A stretch of DNA of 64,000 bases from Enterobacter cloacae complex sp. ECNIH7. GTDB lineage: Bacteria; Pseudomonadota; Gammaproteobacteria; Enterobacterales; Enterobacteriaceae. Under the pieces are notes generated by a model. The model worked only from the letters and a program-made list of their open reading frames with translations, was not told the DNA's origin and did no database searches. Of the stretch, positions 27,497 through 37,514 are shown one piece after another. How positions within the stretch are numbered: position 1 is the first letter of the stretch; every line of letters starts with the position of its first letter. The stretch lies in assembly GCF_002208095.1 (NCBI RefSeq), contig NZ_CP017990.1, forward strand, positions 3,782,001-3,846,000, read 5' to 3'. The position numbers were made by a program, and so were the translations under genes.

Positions 27497-30270
27497 GATT
27501 CATATCCCCCTTGATCACTGAAATTGCTGCGTGCTTTAGCCCTGGTCTTGCGCTCGCGTTCGTCAAGCTGTCGGGCAACTTCACGGGCAATATCTTGCGC
27601 ACTCTGCCCTGGCTGAGCATAGATAGTGATCGGTGCGTGAGTTTCAAAGTGCATCACTGGCGGCGCACTGGCAGATTTCGCAGGCTGGCTTTGTTTATAT
27701 GCCACAGTAGGCAGGCTGTAAGGATGTAGTGGAGCAGCCTCTGCAGGCGCTGCCGCTACGCCCATGACACCTGCAACGACGGAAGCCAGCGCAGCAGTGC
27801 GCCGCCTGCTGGTCACATTTGCGGGGCCGTTCACAATTTCAGGGCCGTTCTCCCCAACAATACCAAACTGACCGCGCGGAATAATCCCACCACTGTCATA
27901 CATCCCGGCAAACGGAACGGCAGCAGCTGCTGCTCCACCAACCACCTGCACCTGTGCTTTACCTTGTGTTTTATTATTTCCGGTCATCCAGTCAGGCAGA
28001 TAATCGGTGACTGAGGAAAGCTTGCTTTTGAGTGTCTCCCATTTGGCATTAACTCCATCGAGAATGCTGTCAATAATGGCGCTGCCCATGTCCTGAAACT
28101 TCGCAGGAAGCGCGGCAACATCAGCCAGGATCGAATTCCATTTTTCACTAATAGATTGTCTGATATTGGCCCACGCGTCAGAAACGCCAGATTTTATTGC
28201 ATCCCAATTTTTAGCTATTAATCCCGGCAAGGTATAATTAAAGAACAGTGACTTAATCCCCTCCCATGCGGCACTGGCCTTTTCTTTAATCCAATCCCAT
28301 GCCGTACCTGTGGCATTACATACGGCATCCCACATGGTCTTGAACTTTGGCCCAAGAGTGTCCCAATTCTGCCAGATATAAATAGCACCAGCAGCGATCA
28401 GCCCTATGACAGCCAGTATAGGGTTTGCAAACATCAATCGGCCCAGCCATATAACTGACTTGCCAACAGAACTTATTGCTTTCCCAATAAGACCAAATGC
28501 AGATGAAAATTTTAGCCCCATCACCCCTGCGCTCATTCGCACTACTGCCATCGGCCCTAACACGGACGCCAGCGCCAGTGAAACAACCCCAGCGGCGGTG
28601 GCAACAATGGCAAAGCCAGCTGCCAGCTTAAACAGCGCAGAGGTCAATTGTGGGTGTCGTTTAACAAAACCATCCAGACGCGAAGCCAGTTCACCCAACC
28701 AGTCAGCCAGCTTCTTTAATGCAGGGGCAACTGTTTCACCGATACTAGCCATAGCATTGGTAAAGGAACCTGTAGCGGCTTCCCATTTATTACCAAGAGT
28801 ATTCAAGGAGGCATCAACACGCTCGCGCAGAGAAGCCTGATTTTGTAGCTTTGAAGCAGTTTCACGATACCCTGAGATGCCTTTGGTAATCATAATATTT
28901 AGCACCTGCAGCGTTTCCGCATCATCCCCAAAAATACCTTTTAACGTAGCTAACCTTTTCTCAGTATTAAGCTTTTGGAGTTGAGCTAATTGCGTGTACA
29001 TTTTCTCCAGCCCGCCAAACTCCCCCTTGCCATCCGTAAAATCGAACTTAACGCCAGTGCCTTTTAGTTCATCATTAGCATCCTTCACTTTTTCCGTATT
29101 CATGACGGACTGAAATACTTTTCGGTAGGCATTACCAGCTGACTCTCCAGCCATACCAGCCTGATCAGCCATAACTAATAGAGGAGCAAATGTCTTAGCC
29201 GCGTCCAATCCCTTTTTATGAATAATATCCATCGCGCTGCTGATTTTTGAGAACCCCTGCAGCATATTTCCTGAATCTACCCCTGCGTAGAATCCTTTCT
29301 GGATCACGTCCATCAGATTCATCATGTCTTTTTCGGAGGTCTGAGTAGCATCTTGTAACTTAGCCGCAAACTCAGCTGCTGCAGTGGGAGCCATCTGTAA
29401 CTGCACGCCAAGATAAGCTGCTGACTCTCCCAAGCCGCCCAGGATGACCTGCGCCGACATACCCTGACGGCGTAGCATAGTCATCATGTTCTGAAAGTCG
29501 GCTGTTGTTCCCGGCAGCTTATCGCCCAAAGCAACTGCAAGCCGGTTAATTTTTTCAAATTCAGGCGCTACCTTTCCGCCCGGCCCCATCATTGAACCGG
29601 CGAGCTGATTCGCTGCATTTTCTGATTCTGAATAGGCTTTTACTGGAGCCAGCAACGTCATGCCAGTAGTTACCCCAGCCGCCATCGCCCCTGCACCATT
29701 ACCTGCCAGAGAGTTCCTTAACTCGCGGGTCTTTTCAGCCTTGGCTTTGATGGCGTTGAGCTTTCGCTGACGCTCGCCAACTTCACGCAGCCTGCGCTCC
29801 TGCTCAGCCAACTGTCGGTTATACCGCTCAGTTTCTCGTGCAATCCGTGCCGTCTCACGCGCTCCGCCCCCAGCAGATAACCCCAGCCGATAAAGCTCAG
29901 CCCTGGCTGCCGCCATCTGGCGAGTTTCCTGTTGCTGTTTTTGTTCAAGACGTGAAACAGCACGCCACTGAGCTTCAAGCGCCTGCGTTTGTTTTTTTGT
30001 CGGGGATTCCAAAGAAGACATTTCGCGCGTCATCATTTGAGCGCGTAGCCTCGCCTGATCCAGTTCGGCACCAGTACGGCTAACACTTTGAGTTAGCTGA
30101 TCGAAAGATTTAAGCTGACCTCCAGCATCACTCAGCTTTTTAATCTGATCGCGGGTTTGTCGAATAGCTGATGCCAGCTCCTTAGAGCCAGCCTGTGCAT
30201 TTTTAAATGGGCGGGTTAACTTATCCACCGCCCCCAGAACTACCTGCAGTCGCAGGTTATTATCACTCAT
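27493..30270 (-). CDS. T: Tail tape measure protein T
   Basis: 925 residues from ATG 30,270 (MSDNNLRLQVVLGAVDKLTRPF). The upstream in-frame extension lies inside E'. Coiled-coil N-terminus (about 1-195), TP901-like core (about 215-500), hydrophobic segments at about 560-660, then a low-complexity Ala/Pro-rich tail. It is longer than the prophage 1 T, implying a longer tail. The start overlaps E' as ATGAGTGA. Confidence 0.93.
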   Translation of the reverse strand: MSDNNLRLQVVLGAVDKLTRPFKNAQAGSKELASAIRQTRDQIKKLSDAGGQLKSFDQLTQSVSRTGAELDQARLRAQMMTREMSSLESPTKKQTQALEAQWRAVSRLEQKQQQETRQMAAARAELYRLGLSAGGGARETARIARETERYNRQLAEQERRLREVGERQRKLNAIKAKAEKTRELRNSLAGNGAGAMAAGVTTGMTLLAPVKAYSESENAANQLAGSMMGPGGKVAPEFEKINRLAVALGDKLPGTTADFQNMMTMLRRQGMSAQVILGGLGESAAYLGVQLQMAPTAAAEFAAKLQDATQTSEKDMMNLMDVIQKGFYAGVDSGNMLQGFSKISSAMDIIHKKGLDAAKTFAPLLVMADQAGMAGESAGNAYRKVFQSVMNTEKVKDANDELKGTGVKFDFTDGKGEFGGLEKMYTQLAQLQKLNTEKRLATLKGIFGDDAETLQVLNIMITKGISGYRETASKLQNQASLRERVDASLNTLGNKWEAATGSFTNAMASIGETVAPALKKLADWLGELASRLDGFVKRHPQLTSALFKLAAGFAIVATAAGVVSLALASVLGPMAVVRMSAGVMGLKFSSAFGLIGKAISSVGKSVIWLGRLMFANPILAVIGLIAAGAIYIWQNWDTLGPKFKTMWDAVCNATGTAWDWIKEKASAAWEGIKSLFFNYTLPGLIAKNWDAIKSGVSDAWANIRQSISEKWNSILADVAALPAKFQDMGSAIIDSILDGVNAKWETLKSKLSSVTDYLPDWMTGNNKTQGKAQVQVVGGAAAAAVPFAGMYDSGGIIPRGQFGIVGENGPEIVNGPANVTSRRRTAALASVVAGVMGVAAAPAEAAPLHPYSLPTVAYKQSQPAKSASAPPVMHFETHAPITIYAQPGQSAQDIAREVARQLDERERKTRAKARSNFSDQGGYES

Positions 30271-30699
30271 CGCTGGCCCCGCTTCTCTGAATTGCCTTAT
30301 GCCGCCACTCCAGCACATCAGTCAGCGGCATAACGTCAGTGATGGACGGCGACCAGTGAAAGATGGTGGCAATATCTGCCACCAGATCATCAACCGTCAG
30401 GTTGTCGGCAAATCGGCAAGCACCGACTTCGGCAACAAAAAAGTAACCACCTCTACAGCCATTGCTGTCAGATCGGCGGGGTCCAGCTCTGCCATTTCCT
30501 GCGCGGTCAGCGTCGGGGAGGAGATTCGCGGGATCACAGTCATCATCGCGCCCACATCCATATCCATAATGGCCTGCAGACGGGTGCCACGCAGTGCGCC
30601 GGACTGTGGCTTACGCAGCACAATTTCGGTAATTTCAGTTTTACCGCGCATGATGGGGGTATCCAGTTTTACGGTCTTTTCAGTCAGTTTGTCGCTCAT
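30263..30699 (-). CDS. E': E+E' tail assembly fusion made by -1 programmed frameshift
   Basis: After TTTTTTG at 30,436-30,442 a -1 shift opens a 57-residue extension (VAEVGACRFADNL..., with DDLVADIATIFHWSPSITDV, ending QRSGASDE) to TGA at 30,263-30,265. Its length equals the E' extension of prophage 1, and both end RSG-x2-x-E just inside gene T. This is strong evidence for a real frameshift product. Confidence 0.88.
30397..30699 (-). CDS. E: Tail assembly chaperone E
   Basis: 100 residues. KTVKLDTPIMRGKTEITEIVLRKPQSGALRGTRL is the P2 gpE N-terminal pattern. Like the prophage 1 copy, it holds the slippery sequence near its end. FII lies 54 bases upstream, with a GGCGCGGCTGCCCGCGCC hairpin between them (30,725-30,742). 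Confidence 0.9.
   Translation of the reverse strand: MSDKLTEKTVKLDTPIMRGKTEITEIVLRKPQSGALRGTRLQAIMDMDVGAMMTVIPRISSPTLTAQEMAELDPADLTAMAVEVVTFLLPKSVLADLPTT
30436..30442 (-). other. Slippery heptamer T TTT TTG in gene E
   Basis: On the minus strand the codons are ACT TTT TTG, giving T TTT TTG in register, the same heptamer and relative position as in prophage 1. Confidence 0.88.
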
Positions 30700-30753
30700 G
30701 TTCGTTTCCTGTTAATAAACTGCTGGCGCGGCTGCCCGCGCCGTTAAGGTTAA

Positions 30754-31269
30754 TCAGAGGCCGAGGGCTTTACGGTGTTCTTCCATCAGGTCCACGCCGT
30801 CAACGATTTCAACCATGTTGACCAGATCGACCTCATAGAGCACTTCGCCGTTAATGGTCAGCTTCGCGTAGCTGTTGGTGCTGCTGACCTTGGTAGTGCT
30901 GCTCTCGCCGGTTTTCCACTCGCCGGAATCCACTTCTTTATGACGTCCGCGCACAACCAGCTCAACGGCCTGTACTTCGCCGGTATCGTCACGCTGAATG
31001 GAGCCGGTGAAACGCAGCTGGATGCCGTCAACGGTTGCCTTGCCCATCTGCTTGAATAACAGCAGTTCGGTGCCTCCGATTGAAAATTCCGTGTCCAGTG
31101 CGCCGTCATCCAGCCCCATATCCACGTCCACCGCGCCCGGCATACCGCCGCCGCGATACTTCTCAAACTTGCGGGTGAATTTCGGCAGGGTCAGAGACTC
31201 AACGATCCCCTGCCAGTTGTTCCCGTCGTTGAACAGGTTCAGGTGTTTTAACTTGCGTGGTAAAGCCAT
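30754..31269 (-). CDS. FII: Major tail tube protein FII
   Basis: 171 residues. MALPRKLKHLNLFNDGNNWQG, KYRGGGMPGAVDVDMGLDDGAL and VVRGRHKEVDSG correspond to prophage 1 FII and P2 FII. It forms the tube inside the FI sheath. Confidence 0.95.
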   Translation of the reverse strand: MALPRKLKHLNLFNDGNNWQGIVESLTLPKFTRKFEKYRGGGMPGAVDVDMGLDDGALDTEFSIGGTELLLFKQMGKATVDGIQLRFTGSIQRDDTGEVQAVELVVRGRHKEVDSGEWKTGESSTTKVSSTNSYAKLTINGEVLYEVDLVNMVEIVDGVDLMEEHRKALGL

Positions 31270-31278
31270 GGTGTCCCC

Positions 31279-32451
31279 TTACGCGCTGACCTGGCTGGAG
31301 AAATCCAGCAGGTACTGATCGGTGATGCGCTGGCGCAGCATCAGGTTTTCAAGCGGCGGCACCGGCGTGTAGTCGTAGTCGATAGTGAGCTTCCCGGCTT
31401 TCAGGGAGTCTTTATCGTTCACCGACTCATCCAGCCAGCAGTCTGCGCCGATGATATAGCCCTGCGTTTTCAGGCTGCGCAGCTTGGCGCGGATACCTTC
31501 GATAATGTCACGGGCCAGCGACGGGTTAAGCACGCCATCCACCGCCCACATGTGCGCTTCTGCGATGGTGTCAGCCAGCACCTGCGCCGTGCGGGTGTAG
31601 TTCTCAAAGGCAAACAGCGGATCGTCACTGAGGCAGCGGGAACCCCAGAAGCGGAAGCCGTCTTTGCGGATAAGCGTGGTGACGTCATTCTGGTTGAGCA
31701 GTCCCGCATCGGTTGCCGGGTCCTGCAGATCCCAGAACACATCGGCGGAAATGCCGGTGACGCCGTTCACGCCCACGTTGGACAGGGTTTTGTGCCAGCC
31801 GGTCTGCTCGTCAATTTTGGCACGCAGACCGAGTGCACGCGCAGAGGCGTAAGCCGTCGCATCTGCATTCAGCACGGTGTCAAAGTTGATGAAGTCAGGC
31901 CAGATCAACATCCCCTCACGCTGGCTGAAATTGTCACGGTAGGCAATCGCTTCTTCCACCGTTTTGCAGCCATAGGCGGACAGGTAGGCAAACCCGCGCA
32001 GGCTCTGCGCCACGCTCAGCAGCTCAGTAGCAACCGCCTGCGTGTCGTGTCCCGGCACGCCGAGGATGCGCGGCTTAACGCCCAGTTGCGACTGTGCCGA
32101 AAGCAGCGCTTTCATGCCCGTTTTTTTACCGTCAGCAGTCACGCCGCCGATAATGTTGGAGGTGGTTTCCGCTTCGGTTTCGCCCTGCGCCACGCGCACA
32201 ACGACGGTCACTGGTTTAGCCTGGTCGGCAATCGCATCCAGCGAACGGGCCAGTGTGCCGGACTCGCCAGCTTTACCGCTGGCGGTCAGCACATCGGTCA
32301 GCAGGACCGGCTTATTAAGGGGAAACATGGACGCATCAGCATCATCGCCGGTGCAGACCATGCCCACGATGGCGGTGCTCACCGTGGTGATAGGTCGGGT
32401 GCCCTCGTTGATTTCAACAACGCGCACCCCGTGGTGGTAATCCTGAGCCAT
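31279..32451 (-). CDS. FI: Contractile tail sheath protein FI
   Basis: 390 residues from ATG 32,451 ([21 protein letters not shown]). The frame runs on to 32,556 but that part covers the late promoter. [50 protein letters not shown] and [15 protein letters not shown] are sheath signatures shared with prophage 1. First gene of the FI-FII-E-T-U-D operon. Confidence 0.95.
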   Translation of the reverse strand: MAQDYHHGVRVVEINEGTRPITTVSTAIVGMVCTGDDADASMFPLNKPVLLTDVLTASGKAGESGTLARSLDAIADQAKPVTVVVRVAQGETEAETTSNIIGGVTADGKKTGMKALLSAQSQLGVKPRILGVPGHDTQAVATELLSVAQSLRGFAYLSAYGCKTVEEAIAYRDNFSQREGMLIWPDFINFDTVLNADATAYASARALGLRAKIDEQTGWHKTLSNVGVNGVTGISADVFWDLQDPATDAGLLNQNDVTTLIRKDGFRFWGSRCLSDDPLFAFENYTRTAQVLADTIAEAHMWAVDGVLNPSLARDIIEGIRAKLRSLKTQGYIIGADCWLDESVNDKDSLKAGKLTIDYDYTPVPPLENLMLRQRITDQYLLDFSSQVSA

Positions 32452-32525
32452 ATGGCAGTCTCTCCGGTTTACAGGGGGTGCGCCTATGTTCTGGTTGATA
32501 TGCACGCGGCGCACGCGCCGGGCTA

Positions 32526-32543
32526 TGTATGGGGAATGGCACA
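32526..32543 (-). promoter_or_regulatory. Ogr/Delta box of the FI late promoter
   Basis: TGT-ATGGGGAATGGC-ACA, a perfect TGT-N12-ACA. Its centre is 83 bases before the FI start. Placing the start point 55 bases downstream, as known for P2 late promoters, leaves a leader of about 29 bases. Confidence 0.72.
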
Positions 32544-32560
32544 ATGGAAGGGGCAAAAAA

Positions 32561-32579
32561 ATCCCCGCAGGCGCGGGGA
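32561..32579 (-). terminator. Intrinsic terminator after gene G
   Basis: On the minus strand TCCCCGCGCCTGCGGGGA followed by seven T, a few bases after the G stop. It separates the V-to-G unit from the FI promoter. Confidence 0.85.
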
Positions 32580-32584
32580 CGGGA

Positions 32585-33184
32585 TTAATCTTCGGGAGGT
32601 TCAGGCCAGCTAATATCAGGTGCCAGCGATGTATCCACGCGCGTCAGCAATACGCGGTATTTTCGCCAGGCATCATAGCGGCTCTTTTCTTCGTCGGTTG
32701 CCATACCCAGATCAACAGCATCCTGCAGTGGACTAATATTTTCACCGGCCCTCTGAATTAGTGTGGTTTTCTGCAAATCTGCCGCTTTAACATCAGCCGA
32801 TTTTTTTACAGCATCATCTGTTACCCATTTTTCGCCATCCCATTTATCGTATGGTGTGTCGGGTTCCAGCGTTGTTGTCCCTTGTGGATAATCACCCGGT
32901 AAAGTAATACTCACCGGTTCACCGGTTTCTGTATTCCATACCGTTTCACCACGGTGATCTGCGACGTATTCCCAGGCAGTTAGATCCGCAGTCCGACAGA
33001 GCGCAAAACCGCCTTTGGTTTCGCCCGGCGCGTCAGTGCATGAATTGGCTGGAACACCAACCCCCAAGGCCAGAAACTCGACTGATGACGTAAGATATTC
33101 ATGCGTTACGCCGTCATAGTTATAAACGGTAATATCACCGGCCTTTGTGGCAATCCCGCTTTTGTTCAATATTGCTTTAGCCAT
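32585..33184 (-). CDS. G: Tail fibre assembly protein G
   Basis: 199 residues ([25 protein letters not shown]). The ATG at 33,187 just before is an alternative. The N-terminal 70 residues are near those of prophage 1 G and the C-terminal half diverges, as expected for a chaperone adapted to its own fibre tip. It contains [15 protein letters not shown] and ends [11 protein letters not shown]. Confidence 0.9.
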   Translation of the reverse strand: MAKAILNKSGIATKAGDITVYNYDGVTHEYLTSSVEFLALGVGVPANSCTDAPGETKGGFALCRTADLTAWEYVADHRGETVWNTETGEPVSITLPGDYPQGTTTLEPDTPYDKWDGEKWVTDDAVKKSADVKAADLQKTTLIQRAGENISPLQDAVDLGMATDEEKSRYDAWRKYRVLLTRVDTSLAPDISWPEPPED

Positions 33185-34575
33185 CATGCAGCCCTCACGA
33201 TGAAGTTAAATGCCACGCTACGTGGGCGCGTCTCTGAGCCCCCCGGATTCTGAAACGCAGGTGCCACACTTCCGTCAGGTTGGTTAATTCCGTTGGTATA
33301 AATGCCCCTGATGCCAGTCTCCACGCCAAACACAGTATTATTTCCAGTTGCGCCGCCCGACCCCATGAATGGGTGACCATGCGTTTTGAATTCATCAGCA
33401 GCCCATCCGAGCAGCGCCTGAGATGGGTTAATACCACGCCCATCGTCAAAACCCCGCATGAATTCGCCGCGCATATCCGGCAACACACCCGACGGGTATG
33501 TCACACCTAACTTGCTGTATTTGTTCTTATCAAATGGCGCACCATTTACTTTCAGAAATACCATGTTTCGCATATCGTCAAAAACATCACTCGGCATCTG
33601 CGCAAGCGGCCACGCAAACGGAGAGCCAATAACCGGCGCACCACTACCCACCCCAAGATAAGCGGCAACACTGGCGGCATCGCCTTTACCCAGCATTGCA
33701 CGCATGAACTCACTGAGTGCAGTCACTGCTGCCTGCTTTTCACCCGTAAAATAGGGTATCGTGTTTTGCTGCGTCGCCAGTCCCGCGATGGCTGTCAGCA
33801 CATCGTTAATCGGCTGCTTGCCATCCAGCAAAGTGTCAAGACCAAGGTTTTTTCGTGCATCTTCCGCCGTTGTTGCTCCGGTTCCCCCTGAATTCAGCGG
33901 TAGTGCGATTACCTGGCCGTTATTGACAACCCTTGCCCCCCATGTCCCGTCTTCTCGAATGACCAGGCATTTTTTCATGTCCGGTGTATAGAGCACGGTC
34001 TGGTTAGGGCTCATAGGATTAACGATATTGAAAAGCCCAATATTCTGTAGAAACTCCTGCTTGTCTGGAATATCTGCGCCGTTCTCGGCCTTTTTAAGCA
34101 TTCCTGTTGCAACCTGATCGACGTATTGACGGGTTGCCAGAACTACAGCGGGGTCAATTTTTAGCGTGATGTTATCAGTGCTACTGGTGATCAGCACCAT
34201 ACGCACGGTCTGCGTGCGTCCGCTGCCCTCTGCCAGCTGCGGCTTGTAACTCTCCGGGCAGTTACCGACGGCGATCAGCGCGCCGGTTTCATCAAACAGG
34301 CCAACCTCACGAATCCACCACCCTCCCTCCGTTTCGGGGATCACCTGCTCAGCAATAACCTGGCTGCTGTTCTGCGGATCGATATACAGCATGTTGAGGT
34401 CTGCGCGGCGTTTTTCGTTAACTAGGGCCGTCTGTTTTGCATTCGGGGTCGGCAGCACGCCGCCGCCATCGCCCACCGCCATCCTGGTAATTTTCAGCGG
34501 GACACCGAGCGCGGCGGCGCTTGCCAGTTTCGCCGCGCCGATATCCGTCAGCAGGGTATAAAATTTTGCGCTCAT
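33184..34575 (-). CDS. H: Tail fibre protein H
   Basis: 463 residues, the same length as prophage 1 H. The N-terminal attachment domain is moderately diverged, the region about 160-380 is almost identical (for example the run from AAYLGVGSGAPVIG through MPSDVFDDM), and the tip (about 390-445) is different. This mosaic suggests recombination between P2-like prophages, with exchange of the receptor-binding end. Confidence 0.92.
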   Translation of the reverse strand: MSAKFYTLLTDIGAAKLASAAALGVPLKITRMAVGDGGGVLPTPNAKQTALVNEKRRADLNMLYIDPQNSSQVIAEQVIPETEGGWWIREVGLFDETGALIAVGNCPESYKPQLAEGSGRTQTVRMVLITSSTDNITLKIDPAVVLATRQYVDQVATGMLKKAENGADIPDKQEFLQNIGLFNIVNPMSPNQTVLYTPDMKKCLVIREDGTWGARVVNNGQVIALPLNSGGTGATTAEDARKNLGLDTLLDGKQPINDVLTAIAGLATQQNTIPYFTGEKQAAVTALSEFMRAMLGKGDAASVAAYLGVGSGAPVIGSPFAWPLAQMPSDVFDDMRNMVFLKVNGAPFDKNKYSKLGVTYPSGVLPDMRGEFMRGFDDGRGINPSQALLGWAADEFKTHGHPFMGSGGATGNNTVFGVETGIRGIYTNGINQPDGSVAPAFQNPGGSETRPRSVAFNFIVRAA

Positions 34576-35177
34576 GGATTCACTCTCATTGTGTCAATAA
34601 CATGGACCGCCCCGCCCTCGTAAGCGGTGCCGCCGGAAATAATGGTTTCGTTGATATACGGATAAATCGTGATTTCCTCGCCGGTGTAGGTGACTGCACC
34701 TACAAAATAGGGGCCGCTGGTCTGCAGGTTGATGGACATGCCGATCAGATGGCGACTGCACGGCTTGGCGTCACCGATCAGGCGCTCCAGTTCCAGATAG
34801 GTTTCTTCCGTGATGCCCTGGTCCTGCACGCCAATGTCCAGGCGAAACGTGCCCGGCTGCTCGCCGGTCTGCCACCACTCAATGATGCGGATCAGGAAGC
34901 CGAACGGCTCCACCACGCGCCGCACGGCGCTGGTTGTCCCCTTGTGCTGATGGATGTAGAAAGCATCCTGCACCACACGGCGCTTGACGTTTTCCGCCCA
35001 GCTTTCGTCCCAGCGATCAACGGAAAACGCCCAAGCCAGATACGGCAGAAAGCTGACCGGACACGTTGCCGGGTTCCACAAATCGCGCAGCGGCACCTGC
35101 AGATCGGAAATCCCGCTGCAGGTCTGCGCCAGTCGGCGCTCAAGCGGTGATGAGCCGGGCGGCAGCAGGCTATTCAT
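34572..35177 (-). CDS. I: Tail protein I
   Basis: 201 residues. LLPPGSSPLERRLAQTC and FLPYLAWAFSVDRWDESWAE match prophage 1 I. It connects the baseplate with the fibre. It overlaps H and J. Confidence 0.92.
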   Translation of the reverse strand: MNSLLPPGSSPLERRLAQTCSGISDLQVPLRDLWNPATCPVSFLPYLAWAFSVDRWDESWAENVKRRVVQDAFYIHQHKGTTSAVRRVVEPFGFLIRIIEWWQTGEQPGTFRLDIGVQDQGITEETYLELERLIGDAKPCSRHLIGMSINLQTSGPYFVGAVTYTGEEITIYPYINETIISGGTAYEGGAVHVIDTMRVNP

Positions 35178-36078
35178 CCGTGCCCCCGTTGGTTACGCTC
35201 CATTCCGTACAGGACGCCGCCTGCGTCTTATCCAGCACCACATCAGCCAGCGGGGACGCCAGCTCCACACGCTGGACGCCCTCAACGTGCAGCGCGGCAT
35301 AAATGGCGCTACGGCGGATATCACGGCCAAGCCGCGTCTGACTGGCGATGTACTTCTGCAGGCTTGCTTTTGCTGCCGCCATCACCGGCTCAGCTTCCGG
35401 CCCCGGATAAAGAAAAATCGTCGCATCCACGCTGTACGGAATTATTTCGGCGCTGCGCACCGTCAGGCGGTCTGCCACCGGGCGCACGTTCTCGCTGTTA
35501 AGCGCCTGCTCCACCACCGCCAGCAGATCAGCCTCTGCCGTACCGTCACCCTCACGGCTCAGTACGGTAAGCACCACCTCCGCAGGTGCCGGGCTGGTTG
35601 CGCTGGCATCTGCCACGCGCCCGTCCGCGCTTCTGGCGTGAAATTCATAGGCTCCCGTCGGGCCAGCAACCGACAGCCCCTCAAACGCAGCAGTGATGCG
35701 CTGGCGCAGCGCCTCATCATCTTCCATCACTGCGGCGACCGGCGGTACTGCATCATTATCAGCAGGCACTACCGTCAGGCGTTTCACGTTGCAGTTGGCT
35801 GCCAGCTGCTCAAGATCATTTCCCATCGAATAGGCCACCATCACCGCCTGCGCGGCCTCGTTAATACGCTGGCGCAACAGGATTTCGCGGTATGTGCTTT
35901 CCTGCAGCAGCTTGGTGACGGGTTCAGATTCCAGCGCCAGCGTGCGTCGTACCGCGTCCTGCTCATCCGCCGGATAAAGGGCCACAAAAGCGGCCTTGCG
36001 CTCAGCCAGCAGCGTCTCAAAATCCGGCACGTCCACTATCTGCGGCGCGGGCAGCTGAGAAAGGTCAATCACTGCCAT
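35170..36078 (-). CDS. J: Baseplate assembly protein J
   Basis: 302 residues. MAVIDLSQLPAPQIVDVPDFETLLAERK, LALESEPVTKLLQES and AAFEGLSVAGPTGAYEFHARSADGRVAD match P2 gpJ. It is a wedge component. It overlaps W by 14 bases and I by 8. Confidence 0.93.
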   Translation of the reverse strand: MAVIDLSQLPAPQIVDVPDFETLLAERKAAFVALYPADEQDAVRRTLALESEPVTKLLQESTYREILLRQRINEAAQAVMVAYSMGNDLEQLAANCNVKRLTVVPADNDAVPPVAAVMEDDEALRQRITAAFEGLSVAGPTGAYEFHARSADGRVADASATSPAPAEVVLTVLSREGDGTAEADLLAVVEQALNSENVRPVADRLTVRSAEIIPYSVDATIFLYPGPEAEPVMAAAKASLQKYIASQTRLGRDIRRSAIYAALHVEGVQRVELASPLADVVLDKTQAASCTEWSVTNGGTDE

Positions 36079-36424
36079 TGTCTGCTCCTGTAGTTACCGA
36101 AAGGGAAACCGGCGCGCCGTTATTGCGCTGCCCGGTAAGCTCAACCACCATGGAACCGTCAAAATTGCTGCTGATGGTGATGGAATCCAGCGTAAGCCGT
36201 GGTTCCCAGCGACTCAGGGCCACATAGACCGCAGACATGACCTGCAGGCGTAGCGCCGGGTTCTGCGGCTGGTCAATCAGGGCGGACAGCAGGGAACCAT
36301 ATTCCCGACGGGCAATCCGGCTGCCCTGTGGGGTCAGCAGAATATCCCGCACTGACTGGCGCAGATGGTCCGTATCAGTAATGGCCTTGCCGTTGCCCTG
36401 GCTCATGCCGATATACAGCGTCAT
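36065..36424 (-). CDS. W: Baseplate protein W (gp25-like)
   Basis: 119 residues. QSVRDILLTPQGSRIARREYG and DQPQNPALRLQVM are the gpW wedge signature. It overlaps V by 4 bases. Confidence 0.92.
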   Translation of the reverse strand: MTLYIGMSQGNGKAITDTDHLRQSVRDILLTPQGSRIARREYGSLLSALIDQPQNPALRLQVMSAVYVALSRWEPRLTLDSITISSNFDGSMVVELTGQRNNGAPVSLSVTTGADNGSD

Positions 36425-36999
36425 ACCGGGCCTCCTGACGTATCGCCGCCGGACTTAACGCCGGTGTGACCGTGTTTATCCACCACGATCCCGTTGGAAC
36501 TCATCGCACCGCCGCCCTGGGTGACGCCGCCATTGATCACCACCTCGCTGTTAATGCGCGTGGTGTCAGCCTCCACCACAAACTCACCGGTTTTGAGGGT
36601 GATATTGTCCGCCGCCTCGATCACCATGGATTTGATACCCCGGACATGCCACCGCCCGGTGGCGGGTTCATACTCAAACCAGCCTCCGTCCGGGTACTCC
36701 GTCACGCAACCGTCCACGGAATCCGACGGCGGCGCAAACTGATTGGAATAGATGGCAGGCAACGCAAAAGCCGTTTCCAGATTGCCGCCCATGCTCAGCA
36801 CCACCACCTGCTCATCCGGCGAGGGGCACCACCATGTACGGGCACCACCGGCACGTAGTGTCAGCCAGTTAATCCAGTTGGTTTCAAGCTCGCCCACTTT
36901 CACCCGGCACAGCCAGTTGTCCCGGTCCACTTCGGTCACGGTGCCGGTGCGGATCAGGTTGGTGATAAGGCGCATGATTTCGGTCAGTTGTGCATTCAT
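36421..36999 (-). CDS. V: Baseplate assembly protein V (tail spike)
   Basis: 192 residues. IRTGTVTEVDRDNWLCRVKVGE and TNWINWLTLRAGGARTWWCPSPDEQVV match P2 gpV. The C-terminus DKHGHTGVKSGGDTSGG has the His/Asp-rich spike-tip character. An Ogr box lies 55 bases before its start. Confidence 0.92.
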   Translation of the reverse strand: MNAQLTEIMRLITNLIRTGTVTEVDRDNWLCRVKVGELETNWINWLTLRAGGARTWWCPSPDEQVVVLSMGGNLETAFALPAIYSNQFAPPSDSVDGCVTEYPDGGWFEYEPATGRWHVRGIKSMVIEAADNITLKTGEFVVEADTTRINSEVVINGGVTQGGGAMSSNGIVVDKHGHTGVKSGGDTSGGPV

Positions 37000-37045
37000 A
37001 ACGAAAGGTTGCCATCAGAGGGAAAAGGGAGGCAGCGCGGGCGCT

Positions 37046-37063
37046 TGTGCCAGCGGTGGCACA
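37046..37063 (-). promoter_or_regulatory. Ogr/Delta box of the V late promoter
   Basis: TGT-GCCAGCGGTGGC-ACA, a perfect TGT-N12-ACA whose centre is 55 bases before the V start codon, between S and V. By P2 rules transcription would begin at or very near the V start, so the exact start point is uncertain. Confidence 0.65.
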
Positions 37064-37067
37064 AAGA

Positions 37068-37514
37068 TCACCCCGCCAGCCAACGCAGCAGAGTGTCACG
37101 GGTGATGGTTTCCACCTCATCATTCACGCCCAACAGGCGGCGCTCTGCGTAGCGGACCTCCGGGCCTTTGCGGCTGACGCGATCCCGCAGACCGTAATGG
37201 TGAACACGGGCAATGCGCTGCACCTTGCCATCAAACTGCACGCTGGCAGAGTCCGCACTGGCGGTGTTTTTCAGGTATTTTGTGGTGCGAAGCTTTGCAA
37301 ACATCTGGCGTTTGATGCGCCCCTTCTTGCTGCGGGCTGTCATCCGACGCGGCTCATAGCCGCTGCCGTCAGGATTACGCTGCAGCCTGATGTTCTGCTG
37401 CTGCGTCCGGCGCAGCTGTTGTGCCAGTTGTCGCATCATACGGTTGCGTGCGGCAGGCTCCAGATTTGCCAGCAGCGCCGTCAGCCAGTCATCCACCCTC
37501 TGCAGCTCATCCAC
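37068..37514 (-). CDS. S: Phage virion morphogenesis / tail completion protein S
   Basis: 148 residues. SKKGRIKRQMFAKLRTTKYL and RIARVHHYGLRDRVS match prophage 1 S. It acts with R in completing the tail. It overlaps R by 8 bases. Confidence 0.9.
   Translation of the reverse strand: MDELQRVDDWLTALLANLEPAARNRMMRQLAQQLRRTQQQNIRLQRNPDGSGYEPRRMTARSKKGRIKRQMFAKLRTTKYLKNTASADSASVQFDGKVQRIARVHHYGLRDRVSRKGPEVRYAERRLLGVNDEVETITRDTLLRWLAG

Noticed and set aside
31552..32613. 353-residue open frame on the + strand
   Set aside because: Antisense shadow of the sheath gene FI and its promoter region.
34984..36093. 369-residue open frame on the + strand
   Set aside because: Antisense to baseplate genes I, J and W. 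GC-rich shadow without its own ribosome site or recognisable domain.
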